A DNA stretch of 64,000 nt from Cohnella sp. GbtcB17 (lineage in GTDB: Bacteria > Bacillota > Bacilli > Paenibacillales > Paenibacillaceae). The notes under the pieces are model-generated. The model did no database searches. It was given only the letters and a program-made list of their open reading frames with translations, and was not told the origin of the DNA. Positions 53,047-61,597 of the stretch are shown piece after piece (position 1 is the first letter of the stretch; each line of letters starts with the position of its first letter). Both the position numbers and the translations under genes were made by a program. The stretch spans positions 1-64,000 of the forward strand of contig NZ_JAGXJW010000030.1 of assembly GCF_019091135.1 (NCBI RefSeq), written 5' to 3'.

Positions 53047-54864
53047 ATGAGCATCGATATTTTGTTCGAACTGCAGCAAGAGACGCGGCGTCTGTTCATC
53101 GCGGGAAGCGCCTTGGCGGCGAACGATCTGCGGATCAACAAGCTGCTGCCCGGGCTTAAAAAGCTGGGCGAAACAGCGCCCGTATTTGGTCGTCTGGCGA
53201 CTGCGGCGGAGGAGCTGCTCGCCGCCAGCAGGGAAGACAGCGCCGCCAAGTTGCTCGAGCTGTCGACGCTGCTCGTCGCGGTGCTTTATACGCAGGGCAA
53301 GACGGATATGGCCGGGGAGCCGCAACCGGTACAGGGCGCGGGGGTGGACCTTGCGACGGACGCTCCATTTCGCAAGCTTCATCCGTTTATCGAGGCGCTG
53401 ACGACCAAAGGCCAGGGCCGGCTGGAGCAAATCCGCACTTCATTCGAGGACGGCAGCTTTCTGGACCTGCGCGCGCTGCCGGCAGTGTGCGCGGCGCTCG
53501 AGGACAGCTATTCGGAGATCGCCGATTTCGCGCAAGACAAGCTGGTTCCCGCCTTTGGCGCAAGCGCCGTCCCCGTGCTGCAGAGCCAGCTCGACCTGCA
53601 AGGCGGAAAAGCGGACGGCCGCAGGCTGCTGCTTCTCCACCGGCAGCTTGGCACCTCGATGCTAGAGCTCGCCGTAGAAGGCGCATCTTCCGGCTCGCCG
53701 GAGGTCAAGGTGGCGGCGATTTCGATTTTAGGCGCATACCCCGAGCAAGAGCCGCTCCTGTTGGCGCTCAGCCGGGAGAAGCGGAAGGACGTTCGCGCAG
53801 CCGCATTCGCGTCCCTCGCGAGCATCGGCACGACGCCGGCGCTGGACCGTTTGTACGAAGCCGCCGTCGCCAAGGACGACGCGATGGCCGTCGAGCCGAT
53901 CAGGCAGAGCGGTTCGCCGCAGCTGCTGGAACGACTCATCCGGCACGGCGAGCAAGCGCTGTCGGACTATTTAAACGGAGAGGCCAAACAAAAGGCGGAG
54001 GCGTCCGAGCAGCTGCTGATCGTGCTGCAAGCGCTGGAAGGGGCGGGCAAGCAGATGGCGGCCGTTGTTTACCCGTTTGTGCACAAGCTGTTGTCCACGC
54101 CCGCCTATGTTGTTCCTGAGACGGAAAATGCGCAGGAAGCGGCCGCCGGCCTGCTGCTCGAGATGGAAACTCCCGAAGCGGACCGGCTCGCCATCGAGCT
54201 CGGGAACGGCGGCTTAGCGCCGTTTGTCCGGTACGGCTTCAAGGCGGCATTTCGCAGGTTGTCACCGACCGAGTTGTACGAACTTTATGCCGGCCAATTG
54301 ACCGGTACGAAGTCCAAGGCGGCCAAGGAGCTGCTCGCGGCCGTGCGCGAGGTCGTCTATCGCGATGGCAACGACGAAGACGAGAGGAAATATGGCGAGC
54401 CGATCGTTCGCGAGGGAGCCTGGGACCCGCGATGGGTATCGTTATGGATCCGGCTCGATCAGCCCGGACTCGTGTGCATGTTCGCCCTGCGGGCCGACAA
54501 AGAGATCGTCTCGTATTTGACGGGCAAGCTGCGCGAAGCCAAATGGGGCGGCAATCAAGTCGCCGATATGCTGGCGACGTTGTTCCGGATCCGGTACAAG
54601 GAAGCGCCGGAGCGCTTCATGGAGCTGCTCGAACGAGGAGCGGCCAGAAATATGTACTATATGCATGGCCAGTTGAGGCGAATCGTTGCCAGCATGCCCA
54701 AATCGTATGTGCCGCGCCTGCGGGCGTTCGGAGAGCAACTGACGTACGAGTCGCTGCGCAGCGAGTGGATGACGCTGATCGAAGACATCGAACAGGCGCC
54801 GGAAGCGGCCGATGAGGACAACGGAAGGGGACTATGGGGATGGCTCAAAAGCAAGATGTCTTGA
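53047..54864 (+). CDS. HEAT-repeat-like scaffold protein of the cassette
   Basis: A 605-residue, mostly helical soluble protein. The middle (about residues 200-310) has HEAT-like pairs such as VKVAAISILGAYPEQEPLLLAL and KDVRAAAFASLASIGTTPALDRLYEAA. The last third has several aromatic-rich helices (YRDGNDEDERKYGEP..., LPRLRAFGEQL-like ends) and ends in WGWLKSKM. No enzyme motif is visible. Such repeats usually make a curved binding surface, so it may tie the SWIM, AAA and VWA parts together; this is inference. It overlaps the AAA gene by 25 bases. Confidence 0.72.
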   Translation: MSIDILFELQQETRRLFIAGSALAANDLRINKLLPGLKKLGETAPVFGRLATAAEELLAASREDSAAKLLELSTLLVAVLYTQGKTDMAGEPQPVQGAGVDLATDAPFRKLHPFIEALTTKGQGRLEQIRTSFEDGSFLDLRALPAVCAALEDSYSEIADFAQDKLVPAFGASAVPVLQSQLDLQGGKADGRRLLLLHRQLGTSMLELAVEGASSGSPEVKVAAISILGAYPEQEPLLLALSREKRKDVRAAAFASLASIGTTPALDRLYEAAVAKDDAMAVEPIRQSGSPQLLERLIRHGEQALSDYLNGEAKQKAEASEQLLIVLQALEGAGKQMAAVVYPFVHKLLSTPAYVVPETENAQEAAAGLLLEMETPEADRLAIELGNGGLAPFVRYGFKAAFRRLSPTELYELYAGQLTGTKSKAAKELLAAVREVVYRDGNDEDERKYGEPIVREGAWDPRWVSLWIRLDQPGLVCMFALRADKEIVSYLTGKLREAKWGGNQVADMLATLFRIRYKEAPERFMELLERGAARNMYYMHGQLRRIVASMPKSYVPRLRAFGEQLTYESLRSEWMTLIEDIEQAPEAADEDNGRGLWGWLKSKMS

Positions 54865-55931
54865 GATTGCCGGCGGAGCGGCTGTATGCGGAGGAACTCG
54901 AAGCGCTTAAGGAAGCGGACAGGGAAGTCAAACCTGCGGGCTGGCAGTTGTCTCCCAAATCCGTCCTTACGTTCATTACGGGCGGTCAGGTCGGTTCGAC
55001 GACGATCAAGCCCAAGTATATCGGCAACAAACGACTGGTAGAGATGGCGATCGCGACGCTGCTCACCGACCGGGCGCTGCTGCTCATCGGAGAGCCCGGC
55101 ACCGCCAAGTCGTGGCTGTCGGAAAATTTGACCGCGGCGATTCACGGCGATTCGTCCAAAGTCATACAAGGGACGGCGGGCACCAGCGAGGAGCATGTTC
55201 GCTATTCCTGGAACTACGCGATGCTCCTGGCGCAGGGGCCGTCGGATCAGGCGCTCATCCGCAGCCCGATTTTCCGCGCGATGGAATGCGGCGGCATCGC
55301 CCGCTTCGAAGAGATCTCACGCTGCGCCTCCGAGGTGCAGGACGCGCTCATCTCCATTTTGTCGGAAAAGACGATCGCGATTCCCGAGCTGAACAGGGAA
55401 GCGTCGGCCGAGCGCGGCTTCTCGATCATTGCGACGGCCAACACGCGCGACCGCGGGGTGAACGAGATGTCGGCGGCCCTCAAGCGCCGCTTCAATATCA
55501 TCGTCCTGCCCGCGCCGGCGAGCCTGGAGACGGAGATCGACATCGTGCGCAGACGCGTAAGCGAGATCTCGTCGAACTATGAGCTTAGGGCGGCGCAGCC
55601 GGACGACGATACGATCCGCAAGGTCGTCACGATTTTCCGGGAGCTTAGGAGCGGCACGACGCTCGAGGGCAAGGAGAAGGTGAAGCCGCCGACGGGCGTC
55701 ATCTCTACGGCGGAGGCGATCTCGCTGCTGACCGGCAGCATGGCGCTGGCGGGCAGCTTCGGCGACGGCCGTATCAGCGACGAGGATGTGGCCGCAGGCT
55801 TGCAGGGCGCGATCGTGAAGGACGAAGAGAAGGATCGTATCGCCTGGAAGGAATATTTGGAGAATGTCATGAAAAAGCGGGGGGCCTCTTGGCGGAGCCT
55901 GTACGGCGCCTGTGCGGAGATGAACCGGTGA
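54840..55931 (+). CDS. MoxR-type AAA ATPase (YehL-like)
   Basis: A 363-residue AAA+ protein of the MoxR/RavA side branch. Walker A is GEPGTAKS (84-91), sensor I lies in IIATANTRD, and RGVNEMSAALKRRFN carries the arginine finger region. Walker B reads IARFEE (153-158), with Glu-Glu instead of Asp-Glu, as in the YehL subgroup. MoxR ATPases usually remodel or load partners together with VWA proteins, and a VWA gene lies two genes downstream. ATG 54840 has GGAAGGGG 9 bases upstream; ATG 54834 is in frame but too close to it. Confidence 0.88.
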   Translation: MAQKQDVLRLPAERLYAEELEALKEADREVKPAGWQLSPKSVLTFITGGQVGSTTIKPKYIGNKRLVEMAIATLLTDRALLLIGEPGTAKSWLSENLTAAIHGDSSKVIQGTAGTSEEHVRYSWNYAMLLAQGPSDQALIRSPIFRAMECGGIARFEEISRCASEVQDALISILSEKTIAIPELNREASAERGFSIIATANTRDRGVNEMSAALKRRFNIIVLPAPASLETEIDIVRRRVSEISSNYELRAAQPDDDTIRKVVTIFRELRSGTTLEGKEKVKPPTGVISTAEAISLLTGSMALAGSFGDGRISDEDVAAGLQGAIVKDEEKDRIAWKEYLENVMKKRGASWRSLYGACAEMNR

Positions 55932-58297
55932 ACGGGGCGCGGGAACCTCATTTTTTCGGCATTCGGCATTTGTCGCCGGCCGGGTCTTATCACTTGCTCG
56001 CGCTGCTGGACGAGGTGAGGCCCACGGCGGTGCTGATCGAGGGGCCGAGCGACGCGGGCGCGCTGGCAAGCCAGCTCGTCGCGCGCGGCGTCGTGCCGCC
56101 AGTGGCGCTGCTCGCCTATACGGCGCAACTGCCCGTGCGGACGCTGCTGTATCCGTTCGCCGAATATTCTCCCGAGTACCAGGCGCTGCGTTGGGCTGCG
56201 CGCAACGGCAGCGAAGCCGAATGGATCGACTTGCCGACCGACGTGTCGCTTGCGCTGAACGCGCTGCGGCAAGATCGGTCGACTGAGGCCGATCTGCCGA
56301 ACAAGAGCGACGACGGCGTGCCTGCTTCGACGGAGGACACCTTTGAAGGCTTGCCCGGCGAGACGAATACCGGTGAGCTGCAAAGGGATTTTTACGCCCG
56401 TATCGCCGAGCTTGCCGGAGAGCCGGACTTCGAATCTTACTGGGAGCGTCATTTCGAGCATCGGCTGGGACACGGCGCTTACCGGCAATCGATCTCGCGG
56501 TTTTCCGAAGAAATGAGGGCATGGACGGCAGGCGAGGAGCGTCGCCGCGCTCCGCATGAAGCGGCGTACAACGAGATACGGGAAGCCTTCATGCGGCGCA
56601 AAATCCGCGAGACGCTGGAAGGCGGCCACGATCCTGGCCGGATCGTCGTCCTGACCGGCGCCTACCATACGTCGGCGCTGAATGCGTCGCTGCCGGCGAT
56701 GACCGACGAGGAGCTTGCGCTTTTACCGCGCGTGCCGACCAAAATGACGTTGATGCCCTATTCCTATTACAAGCTGTCCTCGCATTCGGGCTACGGCGCG
56801 GGCAACGCGGCGCCCGCGTACTTCGAGCTGATGTGGCAGTGCATGCGGCAGCGTGAGCTGGATCGCCTGCCGGCCTTGTATTTGTCTTCCGTCGCAGCGC
56901 GCTTGAGAGAAGCGGGGACGTACCGTTCGACGGCATCGGTCATCGAAGGCGTGCGGCTCGCCGGGGCGCTCTCCGCGATGCATGATGGCGAGCACCCGAC
57001 CTGGAAGGATCTGCGGGACGCGGCCACGATCCTGTTCGGACACGGCGAGCTGTCCGTCGTCGCCGAGGCGCTCGCAAGGACGGATATCGGCACGGCGATC
57101 GGCAGCCTGCCCGAGGGCGTCAGCCAGACGCCGATCCAGGACGATCTGAACCGCGAGCTCGCGAGGCTGAAGTTGGGCAAGTACAAATCGCTGGTCGCTG
57201 CCGACCTTGCGCTCGATCTTCGCGAGAACCGGAGCGTGAAGTCCGCGGATTCCGCTTTTCTCGACCTCAATCGGTCCGTTCTGCTCCATCGCCTGGCGCT
57301 ACTGGGCATTCGCTTCGCCCGCAAGCAGCATCGGCGGCAGACGGACGCGACTTGGGCCGAGCACTGGGTGCTGCAATGGTCGCCCGAAGCCGAGATCGAG
57401 ATCGTCGAAGCGACGATCAAGGGAGAAACGGTGGAATTGGCGGCGGCCTATGCGATACACGAGCAATTGCTCGCCTGCGACAACATGGCGGATGCCGCTA
57501 GGCTCATTCGGCAGGCGGGTGAATGCGGCCTGCCCCAAGTCGCGGGCCAAGCGGTTGCGGCGCTGCAGCGGCTCGCCGTCGATGCGGGCAGCTTCGCGCA
57601 AATCGCGCAAACGCAGCGCGAACTGTCGGTGCTTATGCAATACGGCTCGGTGCGGCGCATCGATACGGCGCCGTTGCTCCCGATCTTGCGTCAGCTGTTT
57701 CTGCGCGGCTGCCTGATGCTGCTGGAAGCCGCGGGCTGCAACGACGACGCGGCGACGGAAATGATGTCGGCCATGAGCGCCATGAACGCGGTTGCGCAGG
57801 AGCATGATACGGAGGTCGACGAGCCGCTCTGGCTGGAGCAGCTCAAAGCGCTTGCCGTCCGCGACGACCGCAATCCGAGACTGTCCGGCTATGCGTTTTC
57901 CATATTGCTCGAGCGCAACGAAGCCGGCGAAGAGACGTTTTCGAGCGAGGTCGCGCGCCGGTTGTCGCCGGGCATGGAGGTCGATCTCGGCGCGGGTTGG
58001 TTCGAAGGCTTGGCGATGCGCAACCGGTACGCGCTGCTGTCGCGCGACTATTTATGGCGGCATCTCGACGAATATATCGGCGGACTGGAGCCCGAACCGT
58101 TCAAGCGCTCGCTCGTCTACCTCCGGCGCGCCTTCGGCGCCTTCGAGCCGCGGGAGAAGGCGGCGATCGCCGAGCTGCTCGGCGAGATCTGGGGGACGGG
58201 GGCGGAGCAGTCGGGTGAAATCTTGCAGCGTCCGCTGGACGAGGAAGAAAAGGAGCGATTGGATGAGCTTAACGAATTCGACTTCGGGGACCTGTAG
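55928..58297 (+). CDS. DUF5682 protein with TraB/ChaN/EreA-like domain (YehM-like)
   Basis: A 789-residue cytoplasmic protein. The N-terminal part (1-260) has the TraB/Tiki-like pattern GIRHLSPAGSYHLLALLDE...VLIEGPSDA with His14 and Glu38, and a second GAYH with His247, so it may be a metal-dependent hydrolase of that clan. The remaining 530 residues are helical, repeat-like (two stretches resembling HEAT or TPR) and end with an acidic tail. GTG 55928 overlaps the AAA gene stop (GTGA) and has GGAG 9 bases upstream. It lies between the AAA and VWA genes, as yehM does in E. coli. Function unknown. Confidence 0.83.
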   Translation: MNGAREPHFFGIRHLSPAGSYHLLALLDEVRPTAVLIEGPSDAGALASQLVARGVVPPVALLAYTAQLPVRTLLYPFAEYSPEYQALRWAARNGSEAEWIDLPTDVSLALNALRQDRSTEADLPNKSDDGVPASTEDTFEGLPGETNTGELQRDFYARIAELAGEPDFESYWERHFEHRLGHGAYRQSISRFSEEMRAWTAGEERRRAPHEAAYNEIREAFMRRKIRETLEGGHDPGRIVVLTGAYHTSALNASLPAMTDEELALLPRVPTKMTLMPYSYYKLSSHSGYGAGNAAPAYFELMWQCMRQRELDRLPALYLSSVAARLREAGTYRSTASVIEGVRLAGALSAMHDGEHPTWKDLRDAATILFGHGELSVVAEALARTDIGTAIGSLPEGVSQTPIQDDLNRELARLKLGKYKSLVAADLALDLRENRSVKSADSAFLDLNRSVLLHRLALLGIRFARKQHRRQTDATWAEHWVLQWSPEAEIEIVEATIKGETVELAAAYAIHEQLLACDNMADAARLIRQAGECGLPQVAGQAVAALQRLAVDAGSFAQIAQTQRELSVLMQYGSVRRIDTAPLLPILRQLFLRGCLMLLEAAGCNDDAATEMMSAMSAMNAVAQEHDTEVDEPLWLEQLKALAVRDDRNPRLSGYAFSILLERNEAGEETFSSEVARRLSPGMEVDLGAGWFEGLAMRNRYALLSRDYLWRHLDEYIGGLEPEPFKRSLVYLRRAFGAFEPREKAAIAELLGEIWGTGAEQSGEILQRPLDEEEKERLDELNEFDFGDL

Positions 58298-58300
58298 CCG

Positions 58301-59530
58301 ATGACGACGATCGATGCGGAACAAACGAAACGCTGGCGGCTCATCCTGGGCGCTGCGGCGGAGGATAAGCTGGCGGACGCAGGCGGTGCGGCGGGCGCCG
58401 GCGCGCGGCTGGACGAGGAAAGCCTGCTGATGGACGAAGCGCTCGCCGCGATCTACGACGGAACGACGGGGGGAGCCGACGGTTCGGGGGCTGGAGCCGG
58501 CGCGGCGGGCGGCGGCGCGAAGACGGCCGGCCTGGGCGCGTCCGCGCCTAAGCTCGCGAAGTGGCTCGGCGACGTCCGCTCCTTTTTTCCGTCGGACATC
58601 GTCTCGGTCATTCAAGCGGACGCCGTGCATCGAAAAGGATTGACCAAGCTGCTGTTCGAGCCCGAGCTGCTCGCGAAGGTAAAGCCGGACATCGGGATGG
58701 TGGCGACGCTGATGTCGCTGCGCGGACAAATTCCCGAGCGCACGAAGGAGACGGCGCGGACGCTGGTGCGCGAGGTTGTGGACGAGATCGTCCGGCGGCT
58801 GGCCCAGGAGCTGACCTGCGCGGTGACCGGTTCGCTGAACAAAAGGCGCCATTCCCCGCTGCCCTCGCTGACGGGACTCGACTGGGACAAGACGATCCGC
58901 AGCAATTTGAAAAATTACGACGTCGAGAGACGACTGCTTATCCCGGAAAAAGTTTACTTTTTCGACCGGGCGCGAAAAAGCAAGGAGTGGACGGTCATTC
59001 TCGACATCGACCAAAGCGGCTCGATGGCGAATTCGGTCATCTATGCGTCGATCGCGGGATCCATCTTCGCCAGCATGCCCGCGCTCGAGACGCGCGTCGT
59101 CGCGTTCGACACCGAGGTCGTCGATCTGAGCGAGGCGTGCGCGAACGATCCTGTCGATCTGCTTTTCGGCATTCAGCTTGGCGGCGGAACCGACATCAAC
59201 AAGTCGGTCGCCTACTGCGAATCGTTCGTGACCGAGCCCAGGAAAACATTGTTTCTGCTCATTTCCGATCTGTACGAGGGCGGCAATCGCACGGAGATGA
59301 TCCGCAGGCTGCGCGACCTGCACGAGTCGGGCGTTCGTACGATGTGCCTGCTCGCCCTCTCGGACGACGGTGCGCCGGCTTACGACGAGGAGGTCGCCCG
59401 CAGGCTCGCCCAGTACGGCATCCCTTGCTTCGGCTGCTCCCCGGACAAACTGCCCGAGCTGATCGAAGGCGCGTTGAAAGGGATGGACCTGGTGCAATTG
59501 GCGGATCGCGTCAAGCAAGCGAAAAGCTGA
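58301..59530 (+). CDS. VWA-domain protein with intact MIDAS (YehP-like)
   Basis: A 409-residue cytoplasmic protein. A Gly/Ala-rich linker (about 60-85) separates an N-terminal helix pair from a conserved helical region (LAKWLGDVRSFFPSDIVSVIQADAV). The C-terminal VWA domain (from about 228) has a full metal-ion-dependent adhesion site: Asp237-Gln-Ser239-Gly-Ser241, Thr297 (GGGTDINK) and Asp323 (LISDLYEGG). It should bind Mg2+ and a partner's acidic residue. It is the last gene of the cassette, 3 bases after the DUF5682 gene, and is followed by a strong terminator. Confidence 0.9.
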   Translation: MTTIDAEQTKRWRLILGAAAEDKLADAGGAAGAGARLDEESLLMDEALAAIYDGTTGGADGSGAGAGAAGGGAKTAGLGASAPKLAKWLGDVRSFFPSDIVSVIQADAVHRKGLTKLLFEPELLAKVKPDIGMVATLMSLRGQIPERTKETARTLVREVVDEIVRRLAQELTCAVTGSLNKRRHSPLPSLTGLDWDKTIRSNLKNYDVERRLLIPEKVYFFDRARKSKEWTVILDIDQSGSMANSVIYASIAGSIFASMPALETRVVAFDTEVVDLSEACANDPVDLLFGIQLGGGTDINKSVAYCESFVTEPRKTLFLLISDLYEGGNRTEMIRRLRDLHESGVRTMCLLALSDDGAPAYDEEVARRLAQYGIPCFGCSPDKLPELIEGALKGMDLVQLADRVKQAKS

Positions 59531-59568
59531 TCTTATGTATGTCGGTCTTGGACGGCGTTTCAGTGCGG

Positions 59569-59597
59569 GACGGCGCCGATCCGGCGCCGTCTTTTTT
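59569..59597 (+). terminator. rho-independent terminator of the five-gene cassette
   Basis: GACGGCGCCG pairs with CGGCGCCGTC around a three-base loop and is followed by TTTTTT. It cleanly separates the cassette from the next gene. Confidence 0.95.
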
Positions 59598-59698
59598 GCG
59601 GACAGATGGACAAGTTTTCGCCGAGACTGGGCACTTGGACGCGGGGCTTGATACAATGGAAGGAAAAGGACGGCGTCTAAAAGGAGCATTGAGTTAAG

Positions 59699-60634
59699 AT
59701 GGCGAAAAAGTACGAAAATGCCGACGGCTCTTCGAACGTCAAATCGTTTGCGGAGCTGCGACAGTGGCAGAAAGAACGCCGGTCCAAAAAGAAAGACCTG
59801 TCCTTTGTCGTTTCCCGTATCGAACCGAATATGGCCTTACTGTCCGCGAACCGAAGCGAGCCGAGCTTGACGTTTATCGGACACTCCACCTTTCTTGTGC
59901 AGCTTGGCGGACTTAATATCGTGACGGACCCCGTATGGGCGTCTCGAATGGGGTTCGCCCCAAGGCTGGCACCTCCGGGTCTGCCGATCGCGTCACTACC
60001 GCCGATCGACGTCGTCGTCCTTTCCCATGCGCATTACGATCATCTTCACTTGGGCAGCCTGCGCCGTTTGCCCGGCGATTTTATCGCACTTGTGCCCGAC
60101 GGTCTGGCCGCATGGTTCAGACGCAAAGGCTTCAAGCGCGTCGAAGAGCTTACATGGTGGTCCGAGACGCGTATCGGCGACGTCACGTTCGGCTTCGTGC
60201 CGGCCAAGCATTGGACGAGGCGGACGCCATGGGATACCAATTCGTCGCATTGGGGCGGCTGGGTGATGCGGCATCGTTCGGACAGTTTGTATTTCGCCGG
60301 AGACAGCGGCTACGATGGTGCTTTCCGCCAGATCGGCGCGAAGTACGGAGACATCCGCGTGGCGCTTATTCCGATCGGGGCTTATGAACCGGAATGGTTC
60401 ATGGGAGGCTCGCATATGACGCCCGAAGAAGCGGTACAGACCTTTGAGGATGTCGGCGCGCGTTTTTTCGTACCGATGCATTACGGATCGTTCCGGCTGG
60501 CCGACGATACGCCGAAGGAGGCGCTCGACCGGCTGAACGCCGAATGGGAACGACGGGGGATGCCGGCAGGCAGGCTGTGGACGATGGAGCATGGCCGAAC
60601 GAAGCTGTGGTCGGCCGACGAGACAAGCTTATAG
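59699..60634 (+). CDS. metallo-beta-lactamase-fold hydrolase
   Basis: A 311-residue cytoplasmic enzyme of the UlaG/NAPE-PLD-like group. The metal motif HAHYDH (in VVLSHAHYDHLHLGSL), the later His in AKHWTRR, Asp in YFAGDSGYDG and the final His in VPMHYGSF are all present. The first 40 residues are basic (WQKERRSKKKDLSF). Such enzymes act on phosphodiesters, lactones or N-acyl lipids; the substrate is not apparent. It follows the VWA gene terminator by about 100 bases and is bounded by its own terminator, so it is a separate transcript. Confidence 0.9.
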   Translation: MAKKYENADGSSNVKSFAELRQWQKERRSKKKDLSFVVSRIEPNMALLSANRSEPSLTFIGHSTFLVQLGGLNIVTDPVWASRMGFAPRLAPPGLPIASLPPIDVVVLSHAHYDHLHLGSLRRLPGDFIALVPDGLAAWFRRKGFKRVEELTWWSETRIGDVTFGFVPAKHWTRRTPWDTNSSHWGGWVMRHRSDSLYFAGDSGYDGAFRQIGAKYGDIRVALIPIGAYEPEWFMGGSHMTPEEAVQTFEDVGARFFVPMHYGSFRLADDTPKEALDRLNAEWERRGMPAGRLWTMEHGRTKLWSADETSL

Positions 60635-60685
60635 AAGCCGAACAACCGCCCTAGCCCGAGGCTTGGAGCGGTTGTTCGGCTTTTT
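60635..60685 (+). terminator. rho-independent terminator
   Basis: AAGCCGAACAACCGC (60635-60649) pairs perfectly with GCGGTTGTTCGGCTT (60668-60682) and is followed by more T. It lies between two convergent genes; the minus-strand side lacks a T-run. Confidence 0.93.
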
Positions 60686-60690
60686 AACGT

Positions 60691-61560
60691 TTATTCCGCG
60701 CTTTCCCACCGTCCGTATATACCGCAGGGCAGCGTCAGCCCGCTGCGCGTAATCGGCAGCCCGATCTCGCCGGCATCGATCTTGCCGCCGTGCCGGCGGC
60801 CGATCGACATGTGCAGCAGATTGTGCAGCACGGTCGGCGACAGGCCGGTCGTGTACGAGTTGACGAGCACGAACAGCGGATCGTCGGAGAGGATGCTCTT
60901 GCACTCCTCGAGGAACGGGTACAGGCTGTCCTCGAGCTTCCAGGTCTCGCCCCCGGGGCCGCGGCCGTAGGAGGGAGGATCCATGATAATGGCGTCGTAC
61001 TGCTTGCCGCGGCGCTGCTCGCGCTGCACGAACTTGAATACGTCGTCCGTAATGTAGCGCACGGGCGCGGATTCGAGGCCGGAGAGCGCCGCGTTTTCCT
61101 TGGCCCACTGGACCATCCCTTTGGCCGCGTCGACGTGGCACACTTCGGCGCCGGCTGCCGCCGCCGCGACGGTCGCCCCGCCGGTATAGGCGAACAGATT
61201 GAGCACGCGAATCGGTCTGCCGGCTTCCTTGATCCGCTTCATCATCCAGCTCCAGTTGACCGCCTGCTCGGGGAAGAGGCCCGTGTGTTTGAAGTTGGTC
61301 GGCTTGATGTGGAAGCGGAGCGGACCGTAGGAGATCGTCCAGCGCTCGGGCAACTGCTTGTTGAACTGCCACTGGCCGCCCCCGGAGGAGCTGCGAAAAT
61401 AGTGGCCGTCGGGTCGCTGCCAGTCGGCGGATTCCTTGGCGAGCGGCCAGATGATCTGCGGGTCGGGGCGTCTTAAGATCACGTCGCCCCAGCGCTCCAG
61501 CTTGTCCCCCGCGCCGGTGTCGATGAGCTCGTAGTCTTGCCAATCGGTTGCCATTCTCAT
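60691..61560 (-). CDS. SAM-dependent methyltransferase, RlmI/rRNA-type
   Basis: A 289-residue class I methyltransferase. Motif I is LNLFAYTGGATVAAAAAGA, motif II is the acidic VCHVDAAKG, and motif IV is IMDPPSYGRGP (the DPPSY form seen in 23S rRNA cytosine-C5 methyltransferases of the RlmI group). The N-terminal PUA domain of RlmI is replaced by a short region with an FRSSSGGGQW loop. 23S rRNA is the likely but unproven target. AAGGAAG lies 11 bases before the ATG. Confidence 0.85.
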   Translation of the reverse strand: MRMATDWQDYELIDTGAGDKLERWGDVILRRPDPQIIWPLAKESADWQRPDGHYFRSSSGGGQWQFNKQLPERWTISYGPLRFHIKPTNFKHTGLFPEQAVNWSWMMKRIKEAGRPIRVLNLFAYTGGATVAAAAAGAEVCHVDAAKGMVQWAKENAALSGLESAPVRYITDDVFKFVQREQRRGKQYDAIIMDPPSYGRGPGGETWKLEDSLYPFLEECKSILSDDPLFVLVNSYTTGLSPTVLHNLLHMSIGRRHGGKIDAGEIGLPITRSGLTLPCGIYGRWESAE

Positions 61561-61597
61561 TTGCCGTTTAACTTCCTTTTCTATTCGAATTAATCGG

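Noticed and set aside
50910..59530. MarR gene as part of the SWIM/MoxR/VWA operon
   Set aside because: A terminator at 51446-51471 and a 213-base gap separate them; regulation in trans remains possible.
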